From Aralia elata (lineage: Eukaryota > Streptophyta > Magnoliopsida > Apiales > Araliaceae): 64,000 bases of DNA. Shown here one piece after another: positions 11,685 through 24,367 of this stretch. The stretch spans positions 82,978,112 through 83,042,111 of the forward strand of contig CM068380.1 in NCBI GenBank assembly GCA_034770075.1, read 5' to 3'. How positions within the stretch are numbered: position 1 is the first letter of the stretch; each line of letters begins with the position of its first letter. The notes under the pieces are model-generated. The model ran no database searches. It saw nothing but the letters and a program-made list of their open reading frames with translations, and was not told the DNA's origin. The translations under genes were made by a program, and so were the position numbers.

Positions 11685-14380
11685 AGGATTCCGTCCCCGG
11701 AATCACAACACCGAACCTTTCCTACTCGGTTTAAGTCTATATTACCTCATAGCTTTATCGTTGAATAACCTCAACCTATCGCTTAGGTTTTATATCACTC
11801 ATTTATTGTCTTTTCCTTAATCACTTCTTATAAGTTTCATTTCGTAATTGTCATTAAACTCGATTATCTTTCGAGTATTATTCTTTCTTTAATCCATACA
11901 CTTTCCTTCTATGATCATAGTATTCACAATCGTGTTCTACTAAACTCATAAACATTCGGGATATCACATTCAACCACTCTTCTAAGAATTTTTTCCTTGA
12001 AATCTCAATTCATTAGTCTTCGTTCATTCGATTCATCGAATTCACTCATTGAGTTCTATGACAAAATTTCTCTTCTAGAGATCATTCCAAATTCATCGTA
12101 CGTTTCGTACATCTCTTCTCTTTTTTCTTTCTTTACGCCATTCTTTCTCAAAAATACTTCTAGACTTATCGCATTTCACGACTACTTCGTTTCTAAGAAC
12201 ATCATCCCCTTCTATACTCAATTACCAGAATTGAAATTCCCCACAATTGATCAATAATTGTGAAGCAATATAAATAATTCAAGAATTTTGAAGATTCGCT
12301 TAGGAATAGCTTTTTGTATCATGTAAAGGTCATATAGACCGTGAACTTTCTTTTTCATGTTTCTGAAAAGGTTTTAACAGAAATTCATCTGTAAACCATC
12401 TGGCTTATGGGCACGTAGGTGATCAGCCTGTTATGCCCTGCGTTGATCAGTGCTATCTACAGGAACGACATTTACGTTCATCGTCACCGCTATTCAGCGC
12501 AAACAGAATTTCTCAATTCAGGGTTGTTCTGTGTTGATCAACACTATCTGTGTGGCCGTCATACGGCGCCAATTGAACGATATTCGTTCATCTGTGCCAC
12601 CATTTGGTGCTAAATTTTTTTTTTCCAATTCAGGGATTTTCATACAAAATCTGGAGTCCAAACCAAATCAATTTAGTTGGACAATTCAAAATCGATATCT
12701 GAATCTGTGTCTAGCCGATTCAAATGGCATTTGACACTTCTTTCTTTACCAAAACACTGAAAATCTTTTTATGACGCATAGTACCGCACTGTTTTTAGCA
12801 GTCCGTTGAGAATGTCGTCATTTTATGATTTCGTCATACTACATCGTACCATAGTGGGCTGACGATCCTTAGATCACATCCAACACTAGGTTAATTCTGC
12901 ATTGATGACTCCATCATCTGTCATTCTACACCAGGTTCCATGATGCATTGATGACTATTTAAAAATACATTTTGATATTTTAAATCATTTTTGTCTAGCC
13001 GAAACAAATAGCATAGACTCTTCTTTAAACAGTTTAAAACATTAAAAAATTATTTTTGGTGTTATCATGACACAACAGGTAACGATGTGATAATGGCTCG
13101 AAGTCCATCTACACACCCTTGTCACCTTGTTTTGAGGATAACAAAAATTTCATTTTTATTTTTAAAGGCACATTAGTGCGAATTTAGCTTGATGTCAAAA
13201 ATTTCGAAGTCTAGCATAGCTAGAAGATTTGGAATACCTATGCCTCCACCATTAACTTCAATTTCTCTTATGATCCATTGCTTAATAATTTTATCTATTT
13301 TTATCATCCTTAAAGCTTACTATACTAGAAATCCTCAATTCTTCATGCATAACTTTTCTATACCCTAGTATAGTTCATTAAACATACCACACGTTATGAG
13401 TTCAGGAACTTACCACAATCATATGAGTTTAGGAACTTATCCTAGTCAGACTAAAGACGTCCATTCGCTGAGGGGTTCAAAAACGTATCATATGATTATG
13501 AGTCATGAACTTACCATAAGTATGAATTCAAAGAACTCGCACCTAATCTTATTATCTAATTATCAAATATATATATGAGAAAAGAATCACCCTCTCACCA
13601 TATATATACCGATAATGTGACACAAACATTTCAACGATTATCAATATAGGAAGCTAAGTGGTTGTCGAACCAACTCGACCACTAATCAATACAGGAAGCT
13701 GAGCGGTTGTTAAACCATGGACAAATCCCGTCCCATACCAGGATTTATTCAGCTCAACCACTATATTAATATAGGAAGCTAAGTAGTTTTCAAACCAAGC
13801 ACAAATTCCCGTCCCATACCAAGAATCGTACAACTCAGCCACTAACATGAGTCCTCAATTGAAATCCCACATAATTCTAACTTCCCCTGTACTCAATACG
13901 AATTTCATTTAATCCATATCTTAACATTAATTACTCTTTCATGAGCTTACGTATTGCAATTTCATAGTACAACTTTCGTACAACAATTGTGCTATAAAAG
14001 TTTCAATCCTTCGATTGATCATCTATCCTTCCATGTCTTAATCAGATCACGTTGTGATCCTTCTTATAATCGTATTATATTACGATTGTTTTCTATCTCA
14101 TGATCGTTTTGTTTTACGATCTTCTTATCTTTCACTTTAATCATATATTATGATTTCATTTAAGCTTTTCACTTTTACTTACTAGAGTCAGGTAACTCAA
14201 GATTCTTATCTTTATAACCTTTCCAGATTCTTCTTTGAATCTTATTTATCTTTTTCTCTACTTAATAATGAATTTTCAAAATTCATCTCTTAACACTTAA
14301 ACTCTATTTGAGTTTATTCCTTATCCTCCTCTCTACGATTATAACCTAAGGTATTTCTACCTAAGGTTTATAACCTATTA
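11685..14380 (-). mobile_element. Non-coding interior of the LTR element
   Basis: About 2.7 kb with stops in all frames and no retroelement protein motif. It carries two internal repeat blocks. One is an imperfect duplication of about 100 bp near 12430-12650, with shared TTGATCA and TTCAGGG segments. The other is three diverged copies of a segment with AGGAAGCTAAGTGG and CCCGTCCCATACCA between about 13645 and 13850. Confidence 0.75.
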
Positions 14381-14392
14381 GCTCTGATACCA
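14381..14392 (-). other. Primer-binding site for initiator-Met tRNA
   Basis: The minus strand reads TGGTATCAGAGC two bases inside the LTR end (…GTTACA-GT-TGGTATCAGAGC). This is complementary to the 3' end of plant initiator methionine tRNA, the most common primer of plant LTR elements. It fixes the element's orientation. Confidence 0.92.
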
Positions 14393-14394
14393 AC

Positions 14395-17300
14395 TGTAAC
14401 GCCCCCAAAATTGGCACCAACTTAATCTAAAATTAAGACTAATTTTAATCCCGACCTTGTGCGTTAAATACTATCTTAATTCAGCTTTACATCATATTAA
14501 GATGAAATAATGGCTGAAAATGCGGATAATTAAAAACTTTTTATATTTTTCTTTCTATTCCCTGAAATCGCAACCTTTACAATTATACATTGAAGTAGAT
14601 ATGAGTATATACAACTCAATTCTACATTCAAATTCTTTCTTATATAGTATTATCACTATATTGATTTTCTTTATATAATACTCATACCAATATATTCAAA
14701 ACAAATATTCTTTATATATTGAATAATTCAAACTTTACGTACCAGTTAGTTACACATATCAAGAATCATTGTCATGCTTCAATATAAGTTCTAATTAAAG
14801 AAACGAAGTGGCTTTGCACGACTTCTAATCTTTATCGTCGAGATAGCAGATAATATCGCCCTGCATTTTTATCCTGCAAAATTTGGGTTTTGCAAGTCTG
14901 AGCTCGACAGCTCAGCAAATCTAGCAGTTTTCATGCTTCATGTAGCACATAATTTCATGCTCAGCTGATACATCATAATCATTCTACTATGCTCTAAGCC
15001 ATGCAATTTCATATGCTTGATATATCTAAGATATCACTTGTCACATATAGACTGAGTCCCATAACTCAATCAATTTAGTCATAGTTTGACTTTCACATTT
15101 CATAAAGCATAACATGTAATTCATCATATTCAAGAAGATCACATTATATATTCAACAACAAATTGAAACAACACATAGGGACTGAAAGACTTGCCTCAGT
15201 CTGTAGTTCATCTTCTATATTATTTGTATCCAATATTTCTTTTTCTTCCATAATGAACAGATGGTGTCTTCACATTTTTCAAATAACTCATCCATGCTTA
15301 TATGTAAATCTTTTATTTGTACCTCGTTGAACACAAAAATAAGCAGAAATAACTACACATTAGATTTAAATAAAACTAGTTTTACGCCACAACTTTCATT
15401 GAAAGAGTATTACTGTTTCTTCAGGAACACTTAAGTGGAAACAGAAATATGCTAATATATCTACTGTATACTCAATAGTAGATAATCAAATATATTGTAT
15501 AATTATATTATATGATATATAATATAATATAATGGCGCAACGAGTCATGCTGCTGAAGTCACCATACCTATAATGGAGATACTAGTATATGGCAAGAATA
15601 ATTTCTCTTCTAACTTGTGAGTTTTTTTTTTTTGAATGTTATACTCTCTTACCAACAGCTCATGCTTAATACTAAACCAAGTGGCTTACTAATTCTCTTA
15701 TCGGATGCCACCTCCTACTAGCTTCATGACTGACTCATCATCCCACTTCAATTCCTGAGCACACTTGGCTCACATATTGCTTTATTATACATCCCCATCT
15801 CCGTACATATACATAATATATAATACATTATATACTCTATTCCCATCATTTGCATGTGTGTATATATATACACACATATTCATGTATTAATTACATGTAC
15901 GCTAATTAATTATAATTTATAATTATGTATATAAAAAAAATCATCCTACTAATTATAGAATTACTCCATAATTAATTAACATTTTTTTTTGTGTAACGAA
16001 CGTTACATTAAATAATAACTTATTTAATTTATATAATTAAACTAATTAAAATTGCTCCTTCTTCCCATAAATTGTTCCGAGACAATTTATTTAATTTATA
16101 CATATTTAATTTATTACTCACGACATCCATACTCCTTTACATTGGTACCTCATCTCATATTTTTTTATATTTTGACTAGTTTTTCTCATTGAAGCATTTA
16201 ATCGAATATCTTGTGGGCATAGCTTGAAAACTTAGTTTCATATAAATTTACGCATGGTCTAGCCCAGATACATAGAAATCCTTCCTTGTTCCTCTATATA
16301 CAATTACTACATACCCATTTCACAACCAAGTATGCAATACAAAGCATAATTTACTTTAGTTTCATAAACTTAACAAAAACACATGACTCACCTCTTATTT
16401 TACTGTGATCTTGCTCTAAACTTGTAATGGATTGGGTTCAATTCCTTCTTTAGATTGTACGTGAGCTAATTCTTCTTCCCGTTCAGTTTATTACTCCAAT
16501 TCTTAATGAACATAATGGTATTGGTAACCTTGAAAATTATGCGAGCTTGGTCCGTTTAGAGAGGAAGAGAAACGGAACAGGACTGGAGAATGAGAGAAAT
16601 TGAGCTTGCCGCTCTTCTAATTCATTAGACCAAGTTTTTGTATATGCATGCTTAGTGGCCTTCTAATGGCTTAAAATACTCCAGCTCCTACTTCTTCACT
16701 AATGACTCAGCACTTACTAGTTTCTTATGCTCAATACGTGTATATGGGGGGTTTTGTATACAATAATATTTTAATTTCCCCACCACACATGCATTGTTTC
16801 GGCTTTGAACTCATATTCTCAGCACACTTAGTTGGTATTAATCATCATACATGTCATATACCCAATACCTCCATTTATGCATTTTCAATATATCACATAT
16901 TTATGAATTATGAATAATATATTCGTTTCCATTCATATTAAAAATTACTTAATCCTTCTAATAATAATGGAATTAATACATTAAATAAAATAACACATTT
17001 AATGTAACGAACCAACTATATTAAAATAATTAATATTCAATCAATTATTTTAATTCACTTATTTAACATAACGGACCAATTAAAATAATTAATATTCAAT
17101 TAACTATTTTAATTGGTTTATTTAATATATACAACTAATTTTGTATAATTAAAATTATTCATCTCATTTCTTCCATAAATTGTTTTCAAACAATTTAATT
17201 ATATATTGAATATATAATTCAATATATTATTATCCTTTACTCACATTATAAACTTTAAATTCCTACACTTGATACCAACATATATTTAATATATGTTGGA

Positions 17301-18029
17301 CCTTATATTCTAATGTACATCCAATGAAATAATTCCTCTATACTAAAACAATTTAATTCCATAAATTATTTTAGTTCTCTTTATTCAATATAACTGACCA
17401 ATTAAAATAGTTAATATTCAATTAACTATTTTAATTTAATTAGTTAATATATACAACAAAGTTTGTATATTTAAATTTAATCATCTTCTTCTTCCCATAA
17501 AATGTCTTCAACAATTTATTCCTCTTCTTTAAATATATCACTTTAATATATTAACCATAATTGAAATGTTACCTTAATTCACCAATTAAATTAAGTGAAT
17601 TGATTAACTTGCTCATGAAATTTAATTCATAGCGAATTGAGTACAAGACTTCATAATCAAATTATATTATTTCGTAATATAATTTAAATTTAATCTCCAT
17701 CTATAAATTACTTTCTTCGTCACAAAATTTACATTATACTCCTATTAAAATAATTTAATATTATAAATTATTTTAAGTTGCTCATTAATAGATACAAAAG
17801 TTTTGTATCTTTAAAGTTGTCCGCCTCTTTAAATAAATTGATTCTACAATTTATTTACATGAAATAATAAATATATAATAATAATAAATTTTTGTTATTC
17901 ACAAAAAATCACATATTGCAAAGCACGTATTGACTTATGCAATATAATATCAGATCACATACCACCAAATAAGAATTTTATTTATTAAATTATTATTTTA
18001 ATATTTTTCTGAAAATTCAGGTCATCACA
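14395..18029 (-). repeat. Right LTR (5' LTR in element orientation), 3635 bp
   Basis: Partner of 8033-11668. Substitutions seen by eye against the left copy are near 14785, 14810, 15039, 15198, 15445 and 17991. Single-base length changes occur in poly-T, poly-A and A-run tracts. Confidence 0.95.
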
Positions 18030-18370
18030 AGTACTCTTAAAATTTTTTAAATAAAATTTAAATAAGATATGGATCGACTCAGACTCAATCAATATTATTT
18101 TCATCCCTAATTATGAAAAGTTAATACAGACATATTTAAGCTTACGTTAAAACTAGAAAAATGGACTAAGTGCAAATTTAAGCTAAGTTGTAAAATATTA
18201 GAAAAACAAAGTTTCTATTCCAATAAATATTTATCTAGCTTTATCATCAGTAAGGTTATGTTTGGGGAAAGAAACAAAAAAGTATCGACAATAGATGTGA
18301 AAGATAAAAGCTACTAACCTTTTTAAAGTCCATATTTATTAAAAGAATTTTTTTTAATGTGTGACTTTAG

Positions 18371-18516
18371 GACACACATTATACACAGGAATCGAGAAAA
18401 TATTTCCTTGATTCTTGTGCATATATCCCTTGATCTGTGTGTAAACGCAAAAATCAAGGGAATGTGCACAGTAATCAAAAGAATATTCCCTCAATTTCAT
18501 GTGTATAATGTGTGCC
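18371..18516. repeat. Imperfect inverted repeat, MITE-like
   Basis: The left arm at 18371-18409 (GACACACATTATACACAGG...) and the right arm at 18481-18516 (...CATGTGTATAATGTGTGCC) are inverted copies with a few mismatches, around a spacer of about 70 bp. TTATTAAAA occurs on both sides, but the outermost bases do not pair well, so ends and family are uncertain. Confidence 0.5.
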
Positions 18517-20443
18517 CGACCCTTATTAAAATTCTAAATTCAGAAGTGACGTGATTTGTTTTTAAAAAAATTTAGTGAGTACAATCATAATTAATAGAAA
18601 TTATACAAAAGTATTATTAAGTAAATGATTTATTTTAAAAAAAAATCATAAATCATATCAATTTTAATTTTTTTTAATATATAGACTTAAAATCCAGATA
18701 AACTCTTTTAGGAGGTACTAAATATATAACTAGATTGGAGTACTATATAACAAGATACTACTGTACAGACCCGCAAGACGCATCAAATCGATTTTTCTCC
18801 TTTAGTTATGAAAAATAAAATCACAAATCAATATCAAAATATAACGAGACAAATATCGAGGTATTTTAATCGATTCTGAGTCAACTCAGTTTGATAATCC
18901 GATAGTCCAAAAGCCTTTTTGTTTTTGAATTTCCTATCTTCTTGTCATAAATTTTAATATTCTTAAATTGGCTCAAAGCTCAAATATATCATTTGTCATT
19001 AAGAATTTTAGTATATATTTATTATTAAAATATAATGTATATTGAACAAGGAAATATCTATATGCATTTCAAAAACAAGAATCTTTGTACCGAAAAGACT
19101 CAAATTGCATAGTATTACTAAAATAATAAAACTATTGTGCACAGTCCGACTTCTACTTCTTTCTTTCCACTGCACAATGTCCAATTTCTACTTCTTTATT
19201 TATCTCCTTCGTCCTTTATATATACTCACACCTTCACGTCAACCGAGTAACATCCAATTGCCAAACTTTAACATGAAATCTTAATTTCTTTTATTTATTA
19301 AACTCTCTCATACCTTTAACAGGTAATCTTATTTTCTTTTACTTTAAAACGAAAATATAAACTCTCTTTATGTTGATTTTAATTAATTTTCACCTGCATC
19401 TTTTCAAGATTCAAGCCCAAATATATGATATGAAACAAGAAATCAAAAAAATGGACATGTCTCTTTGTTGTGATAGATGAGATACTGTCTGTAATCTTCA
19501 CTATGACCACTTTGATCACGTTCATGGCAATTGATTCACGCATATTGAAGCTCGAATAAAATAGCAGTAATTTGGGATAGGGCCTTTTTATTTGTTTAAA
19601 TTAGACAACAAAAGTTGGATCGTGTCTTATGAAGTGTATGTAGATGTTAGATTTGTCAACCCTTAATATTTTGTATTATTTTAATTTTCATTTAACCTAC
19701 TTAAACTCATTATAAATAGTACTACTGATACACTTAAGTTATACATAAAAGTTTTACATGTTCAATATGATCATGTTTCCTTGAATCAAGTATATTTATG
19801 AACATATGATTTTACTATTGAAGTTAAAGATTAGAATATGAAATGAAATAAATACAAAAATAAATAAAATTATGAACACTGATGTTATCTTAACCAAAGA
19901 AGAGATATGTATCTTTTTTTCAATTAATCAGTGGATTAAAATAACATATTATATTAATTTTAATTTGAAATTACACAAATTATTATTATGATTATAAAGT
20001 ACAATCATTTTATTTTTATGTTTATCCGTGTTTTAATATGCACGGTGTAAAGCTTGTCTTAACTGGTTACACAACTAAATCATAACATAAATCATTAATT
20101 TAAGGTTCGCATAAAACGACATCTGGAATCAAGAACCCATCGCCTAAAGTCATGAAACCCGCAAAACACATACTACATTTTTTTAAGGTTCCTATAAACT
20201 TGTATCACCACTATAAATTGTTTATTAAATATAAATCCAGCTTAAATAACTACCGCCGATATATTTAGTAAGGAGTAATTAACACAATTATACCTGTTTT
20301 CTTTATGCGTTGTTTAATAAACCACATGAGCCCTTTCTAGTCATCCTTCATGCTAGCTATTACGTAATAATTATTCCTCTTAATCAGAAGTCTCCCCCAT
20401 TCATTCATCGAGATATACAACCCACCTTAGCTTTTCTCTCTCC

Positions 20444-20451
20444 TATTTATA
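20444..20451 (+). promoter_or_regulatory. Candidate TATA box of the WD40 gene
   Basis: TATTTATA follows a CT-rich run (CTTTTCTCTCTCC) about 213 bp before the start codon at 20664. It is plausible as a core promoter with a leader of about 180 nt. No experimental start site is available. Confidence 0.35.
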
Positions 20452-20663
20452 CTCATATATACACATATACACCATCTTCTCCAACCTTTTGATTCTTTTT
20501 ATCCACCTTTCTATTTATTTTTCTTGGAATATGATCTCTTAACAAATATATAGGACTCAATCTACCTCAAATACCATATTCTTATTGTTTTTTGAATTTT
20601 AATTCTGATTCTTGATAACCTGTAGATGTCATTAATTCATTTGATTTTGAAACAAGGAGAAGG

Positions 20664-22073
20664 ATGAAAAACTCGAGAAAAGGCAAAACAGTGGCACAAA
20701 CAGAGAATTCAAAGGGACAAGGTGGTGGTGGTGGTGGTTATGGGTATTGCGATTCAAATGAAGAACTAGGATGTTCCTTCAGCATTGGTAACACTCCTGA
20801 TGCTAATAATAATAATGGTCCTGATTTATTCGACCAATCGCCTCTATCACCCTCCTGGGACCAATCATCATATGCATCTCCATTAGCAAAATCTCCATGG
20901 TCCTCCCATGTTGCAGCTCCCAATCAAGAAGACAACTATTCCTACACAGGCCTAATGGGCTCCCTTGTTCGCGAAGAAGGCCACATATATTCATTGGCCG
21001 CAATCGGAGACTTACTATACACAGGATCCGACAGCAAGAACATCCGGGTCTGGAAGAATCAGAAGGAATTCTCCGGATTCAAATCAAACAGTGGATTGGT
21101 CAAGGCAATTATCATTGCGGGTGAAAAAATCTTCACGGGTCACCAAGATGGCAAAATCCGCCTGTGGAAGGTCTCTGCGAAGAATCCCAGCATTCACAAG
21201 CGTGTTGGATCTTTGCCCACGTTTACTGCCGTTTTCAAAAGCTCCATGAATCCCAGCAGCTATGTGGAAATAAGGCGAAACCGAAATGCCGTATGGCTGA
21301 AGCATTTTGATGCCATTTCGTGCCTCAGCTTGAACGAAGATCAAACAATTCTATACTCTGCTTCTTGGGACAAAACAATCAAAGTTTGGAGAGTCGCAAA
21401 TTCAAAGTGCTTGGAATCTGTAACTGCCCATGACGACGCCGTCAATTCCGTCGTTGCCGGATTTGATGGGCTAGTATTTACAGGCTCGGCAGACGGAACC
21501 GTCAAAGTATGGCGGCGGGAGTTACAGGGAAAAGGAACCAAGCATTTCTTTTCACAGACATTGTTGAAACAAGAGTGCGCCGTCACGGCATTGGCGGTGG
21601 ACCCTTCGTCTTCAATCCTTTACTGCGGCTCCTCCGATGGGCTTGTTAATTACTGGGAACGGGCGAAGCTCTTGTCTCATGGGGGATTGTTAAGGGGGCA
21701 TAAGCTTGCGGTTTTGTGCTTAGCTGCAGCTGGGAATTTGGTATTCAGTGGATCGGCTGATACGAATATATGCGTGTGGAGGAGAGAGAATGGCGATCAT
21801 ACGTGTTTATCTGTGTTGAGTGGTCATAGTGGGCCGGTGAAATGCTTGGCGGTGGAAGATGATAGGGAGGAAGTAACCGCCGGCGGGGATAGGCGGTGGA
21901 TTGTTTACAGCGGGAGTTTGGATAAGTCGGTGAAGATATGGAGGGTTTCGGGAAATATGGCCCCAATGCAAACTCATCATCAGGCAGAATGTTTGAAGAC
22001 ACCACAAGCAATTCCGTCGGTTCAAAGCTTCAGCTCACATGGCAGCAAAAGGAGCCAAAGGATGAAGCAGTAA
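20664..22073 (+). CDS. JINGUBANG-like WD40 repeat protein, 469 aa, single exon
   Basis: One intronless frame. After a polar N-terminus of about 100 residues, with Gly-rich and Ser/Pro-rich stretches, come seven WD40-type repeats from GHIYSLAAIGDLLYTGSDSK to the C-terminus. The usual strand-d marks recur: IRVWK, IRLWKV, IKVWRV, VKVWRR, VNYWER, ICVWRR and VKIWRV. The block SYVEIRRNRNAVWLKHFDAI between repeats 2 and 3 is typical of the plant JINGUBANG group. The best-known member restrains pollen germination and tube growth under wet conditions through jasmonate signalling. The family forms a seven-bladed propeller used for protein-protein contacts. Family length is about 450-500 aa, so the gene looks complete. 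Which paralogue it is cannot be decided here. Confidence 0.92.
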   Translation: MKNSRKGKTVAQTENSKGQGGGGGGYGYCDSNEELGCSFSIGNTPDANNNNGPDLFDQSPLSPSWDQSSYASPLAKSPWSSHVAAPNQEDNYSYTGLMGSLVREEGHIYSLAAIGDLLYTGSDSKNIRVWKNQKEFSGFKSNSGLVKAIIIAGEKIFTGHQDGKIRLWKVSAKNPSIHKRVGSLPTFTAVFKSSMNPSSYVEIRRNRNAVWLKHFDAISCLSLNEDQTILYSASWDKTIKVWRVANSKCLESVTAHDDAVNSVVAGFDGLVFTGSADGTVKVWRRELQGKGTKHFFSQTLLKQECAVTALAVDPSSSILYCGSSDGLVNYWERAKLLSHGGLLRGHKLAVLCLAAAGNLVFSGSADTNICVWRRENGDHTCLSVLSGHSGPVKCLAVEDDREEVTAGGDRRWIVYSGSLDKSVKIWRVSGNMAPMQTHHQAECLKTPQAIPSVQSFSSHGSKRSQRMKQ

Positions 22074-23396
22074 GCCAGTAAGTAAGGGTAAGAGAGAGAA
22101 CATTTAACTATAATATTAATACAAGTGGATTATATTGATGCATGTGAATTATGGTTAATTAGAACAATTAATATTGTAATTATAGAGGATGGGAACAATT
22201 TTTTGCTCTTTTGATGAATGATGAATTTAATGTTTACCATGGATCATAGTTGTATCTTTGTATGTTGAGTACTTAGTAGCATTGTCAACCTTCTGTCTTC
22301 AAATAATGAGCTACTTTAATGTTAATCAATTGATTTGAATATACATATAACATATTACATAAACCGCATGAAAATATATAAATGACACAGGTTACAGCTT
22401 GTATGCTCTTGAAAAATTTGTGATTTACAAGAAAATAAAATGGCACCCAAAAGTCTCAGGAGAAGTTTTTCAAAGTCGTTTTCTGGGAGAGTTGGAAGAT
22501 CCAAGTAAATGCAAAAAAAGTCGTAAGGCTACCCAAAGAAAATGATAGCTTGACGACTGTACGTGGTTATAAGATGGATTTGCCGCTCGCTTTGTTTTAT
22601 ACAAAAAATCTAGGCATCCCTTTCTAAGGATTATCGACAGGTTAAATGCCCAAAGTTTCGTACCCAAAGTCTACTCAAATTGATTGAATACCATAGAATC
22701 TTTAAGCTTTCTACATTGTAATATTTTGATTTTGACTTTACATAATCGCATGAGCTCAGCAATGTAACATGCAGTAGTAGTCAAAGGGTTGATGATGAGG
22801 GGAGACAAGTTGATTGAAATCATGGAATAATTAGGTACACACACATTTGTTACTATATATCTCTACCCATCTTTATTGTTTTTACCTTTTTTTTCAAAGT
22901 GAATAATGGAACTTTTATTAATATGAAGGTAGGTATATTTAAAAGATTTTAGAGTTGAAGTCCTTCGTAACAGAAAAAGCTGTTATGCCTTCCTTTATGG
23001 GTTGTTTGATTGCATTATTAAATGGCCTTCGGGGGGTTAGTTTTTGCAGTAATAGGGCAGCTTCAGGTTCATCAAGGTCAAGCTATATATATGACAAAAA
23101 ATGATCAAGAAATTAAATGCAGAAGATATAATATGTCTGGTCGGTTAATAATGGCGACTTAAGTTTGGACAATGAAGATTAGGGGACCTAAAAAAGGTCC
23201 GTGAAGCTTGATAATTGGTAGGCCAGTCTACAGTCAGCACCCTATAAATTTAAATGTGACAAAATGAATGATGAAGATAGGAATAAAACAAGAGAGCAAT
23301 AGAACTAACTATCTGGTTTATTTGTTAAGTCATAGGATAGGAGTGCTAGTATATCATTTTCCACGTATGTACTGCTGATATGAATTGACTGATATA
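22074..23396. other. Intergenic region downstream of the WD40 gene
   Basis: The 3'-UTR is presumed in the first few hundred bases. Beyond that the sequence is AT-rich and unique-looking, with no gene or element recognised. Confidence 0.45.
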
Positions 23397-23397
23397 G

Positions 23398-23778
23398 GGC
23401 CTGTTCGGGAATGACTTATTTTTTTTGACTTAAAGTTAAAATTTTAGTAGATTTATAAGTTAAAATTTTAGTAGATTTATAAGTAAAAGTGTTCGGCATT
23501 ATTTTTACTTATAAGTTATGAATTATAAGTAATAATTGTGGATGTGTTCGACTAATAATGACTTATAAGTTAAAATAAAATAAGAAGATTACTAAAATGT
23601 CCTTCAATAAGAAGAACATTAAAAATAAAAGAGGGCATTTTTGTCATTTCATACTCGTTAACCAACTTAAAAAAATGACTTATAAGTCATTTTTTTAAGT
23701 AACTAAATATTACTTATTTTTTTTGACTTTTTTTTCGACTTATAAGTAATAAAAAAAGTTGTTCCCGAACACCTTTTT
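23398..23778. mobile_element. Foldback MITE-like element, possibly hAT-type
   Basis: The left end GGGCCTGTTCGGGAATGACTT and the right end ...GTTCCCGAACACC form an imperfect terminal inverted repeat. The interior is full of the palindromic heptamer-like motif ACTTATAAGT, in both orientations. The GGCCTGTTCGG terminus resembles plant hAT-type MITEs. A clean 8-bp target-site duplication was not found, so the exact ends are uncertain. Confidence 0.5.
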
Positions 23779-24105
23779 TACTTAAACTACTTATAAGTTG
23801 GTTTGACCAACTTATAAGTAGGTGCCCCCATAGTCTCCCCCCCCCCCCCCTCCCCCTCCCCCTCGTTTCTTTGTGTTGCCTTTTTTTTTTTCCTCTCATT
23901 TTTGTCAAATGATTGATCACCCATAACTGCGGCTACTTTTTAGTAGGTGAACTTGTTTTTGATTTTAGACACTATCATAAAATCCAAATTAAAAAAATGT
24001 TAGTATGATTATCAATGAAATTTTGGACAATCTGCTGCAAATATATAGTAACTAGTCCATTATAAACTCGTGCGAAACTTGAGGCTTGTTTAGGACATAA
24101 AAAAG

Positions 24106-24367
24106 TACTCCTTCCGTCCCAAATTAATTGCTTTTCTAGGACTTTTTAAAGTCAAATTAACTATTTTTAAAATTAATAATTAAGCATATATAAATATATT
24201 TCTAAAATTATAAAAATTAAAATTAGTAATAAATTGTATATACTTTCTTTTGATTATAATATCTTTACCTATATGTTAGCAAAAATAGTAAAAAAATTAG
24301 TTTTAAAAATAGTCAATTTGACTTTAAAAAGTCCTAGAAATGCAATTAATTTGGGACGGAGGGAATA
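24106..24367. mobile_element. Stowaway-type (Tc1/mariner) MITE, about 258 bp, with TA duplication
   Basis: The left terminus CTCCTTCCGTCCCAAATTAA and the right terminus TTAATTTGGGACGGAGGGAA are inverted copies that extend inward (AGGACTTTTTAAAGTCAAATT against its complement). TA flanks both ends (24106-24107 and 24366-24367). This is the signature of plant Stowaway elements. Confidence 0.9.

Larger units (their letters stand above)
8028..18034 (-). mobile_element. Complete LTR retrotransposon without coding region (LARD type), with target-site duplications
   Basis: Two direct repeats of about 3.6 kb (8033-11668 and 14395-18029) both start TGTAACGCCCCC and end GGTCATCACA. They enclose a 2.73 kb interior. 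The element is flanked by the 5-bp duplication AGTAC (8028-8032 and 18030-18034). The primer-binding site lies next to the right LTR and the polypurine tract next to the left LTR, so the element reads on the minus strand with LTR ends TGTGATGACC...GGGCGTTACA. The interior has no gag, protease, RT, RNaseH or integrase frame. Long LTRs with a non-coding interior fit a large retrotransposon derivative. The LTR ends and Met-tRNA primer site recall Ty3/Gypsy Tekay/Del-like elements, but that lineage call is inference. Confidence 0.93.
18035..20663. other. Intergenic region upstream of the JINGUBANG-like gene
   Basis: AT-rich with no recognisable gene. It includes the inverted repeat at 18.4 kb. 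From about 20300 it becomes pyrimidine-rich, with CT and TATA-containing sequence typical of a plant promoter. Confidence 0.5.

Noticed and set aside
20738..22025. Several minus-strand and off-frame open frames
   Set aside because: They are shadows of the intact JINGUBANG-like coding sequence.
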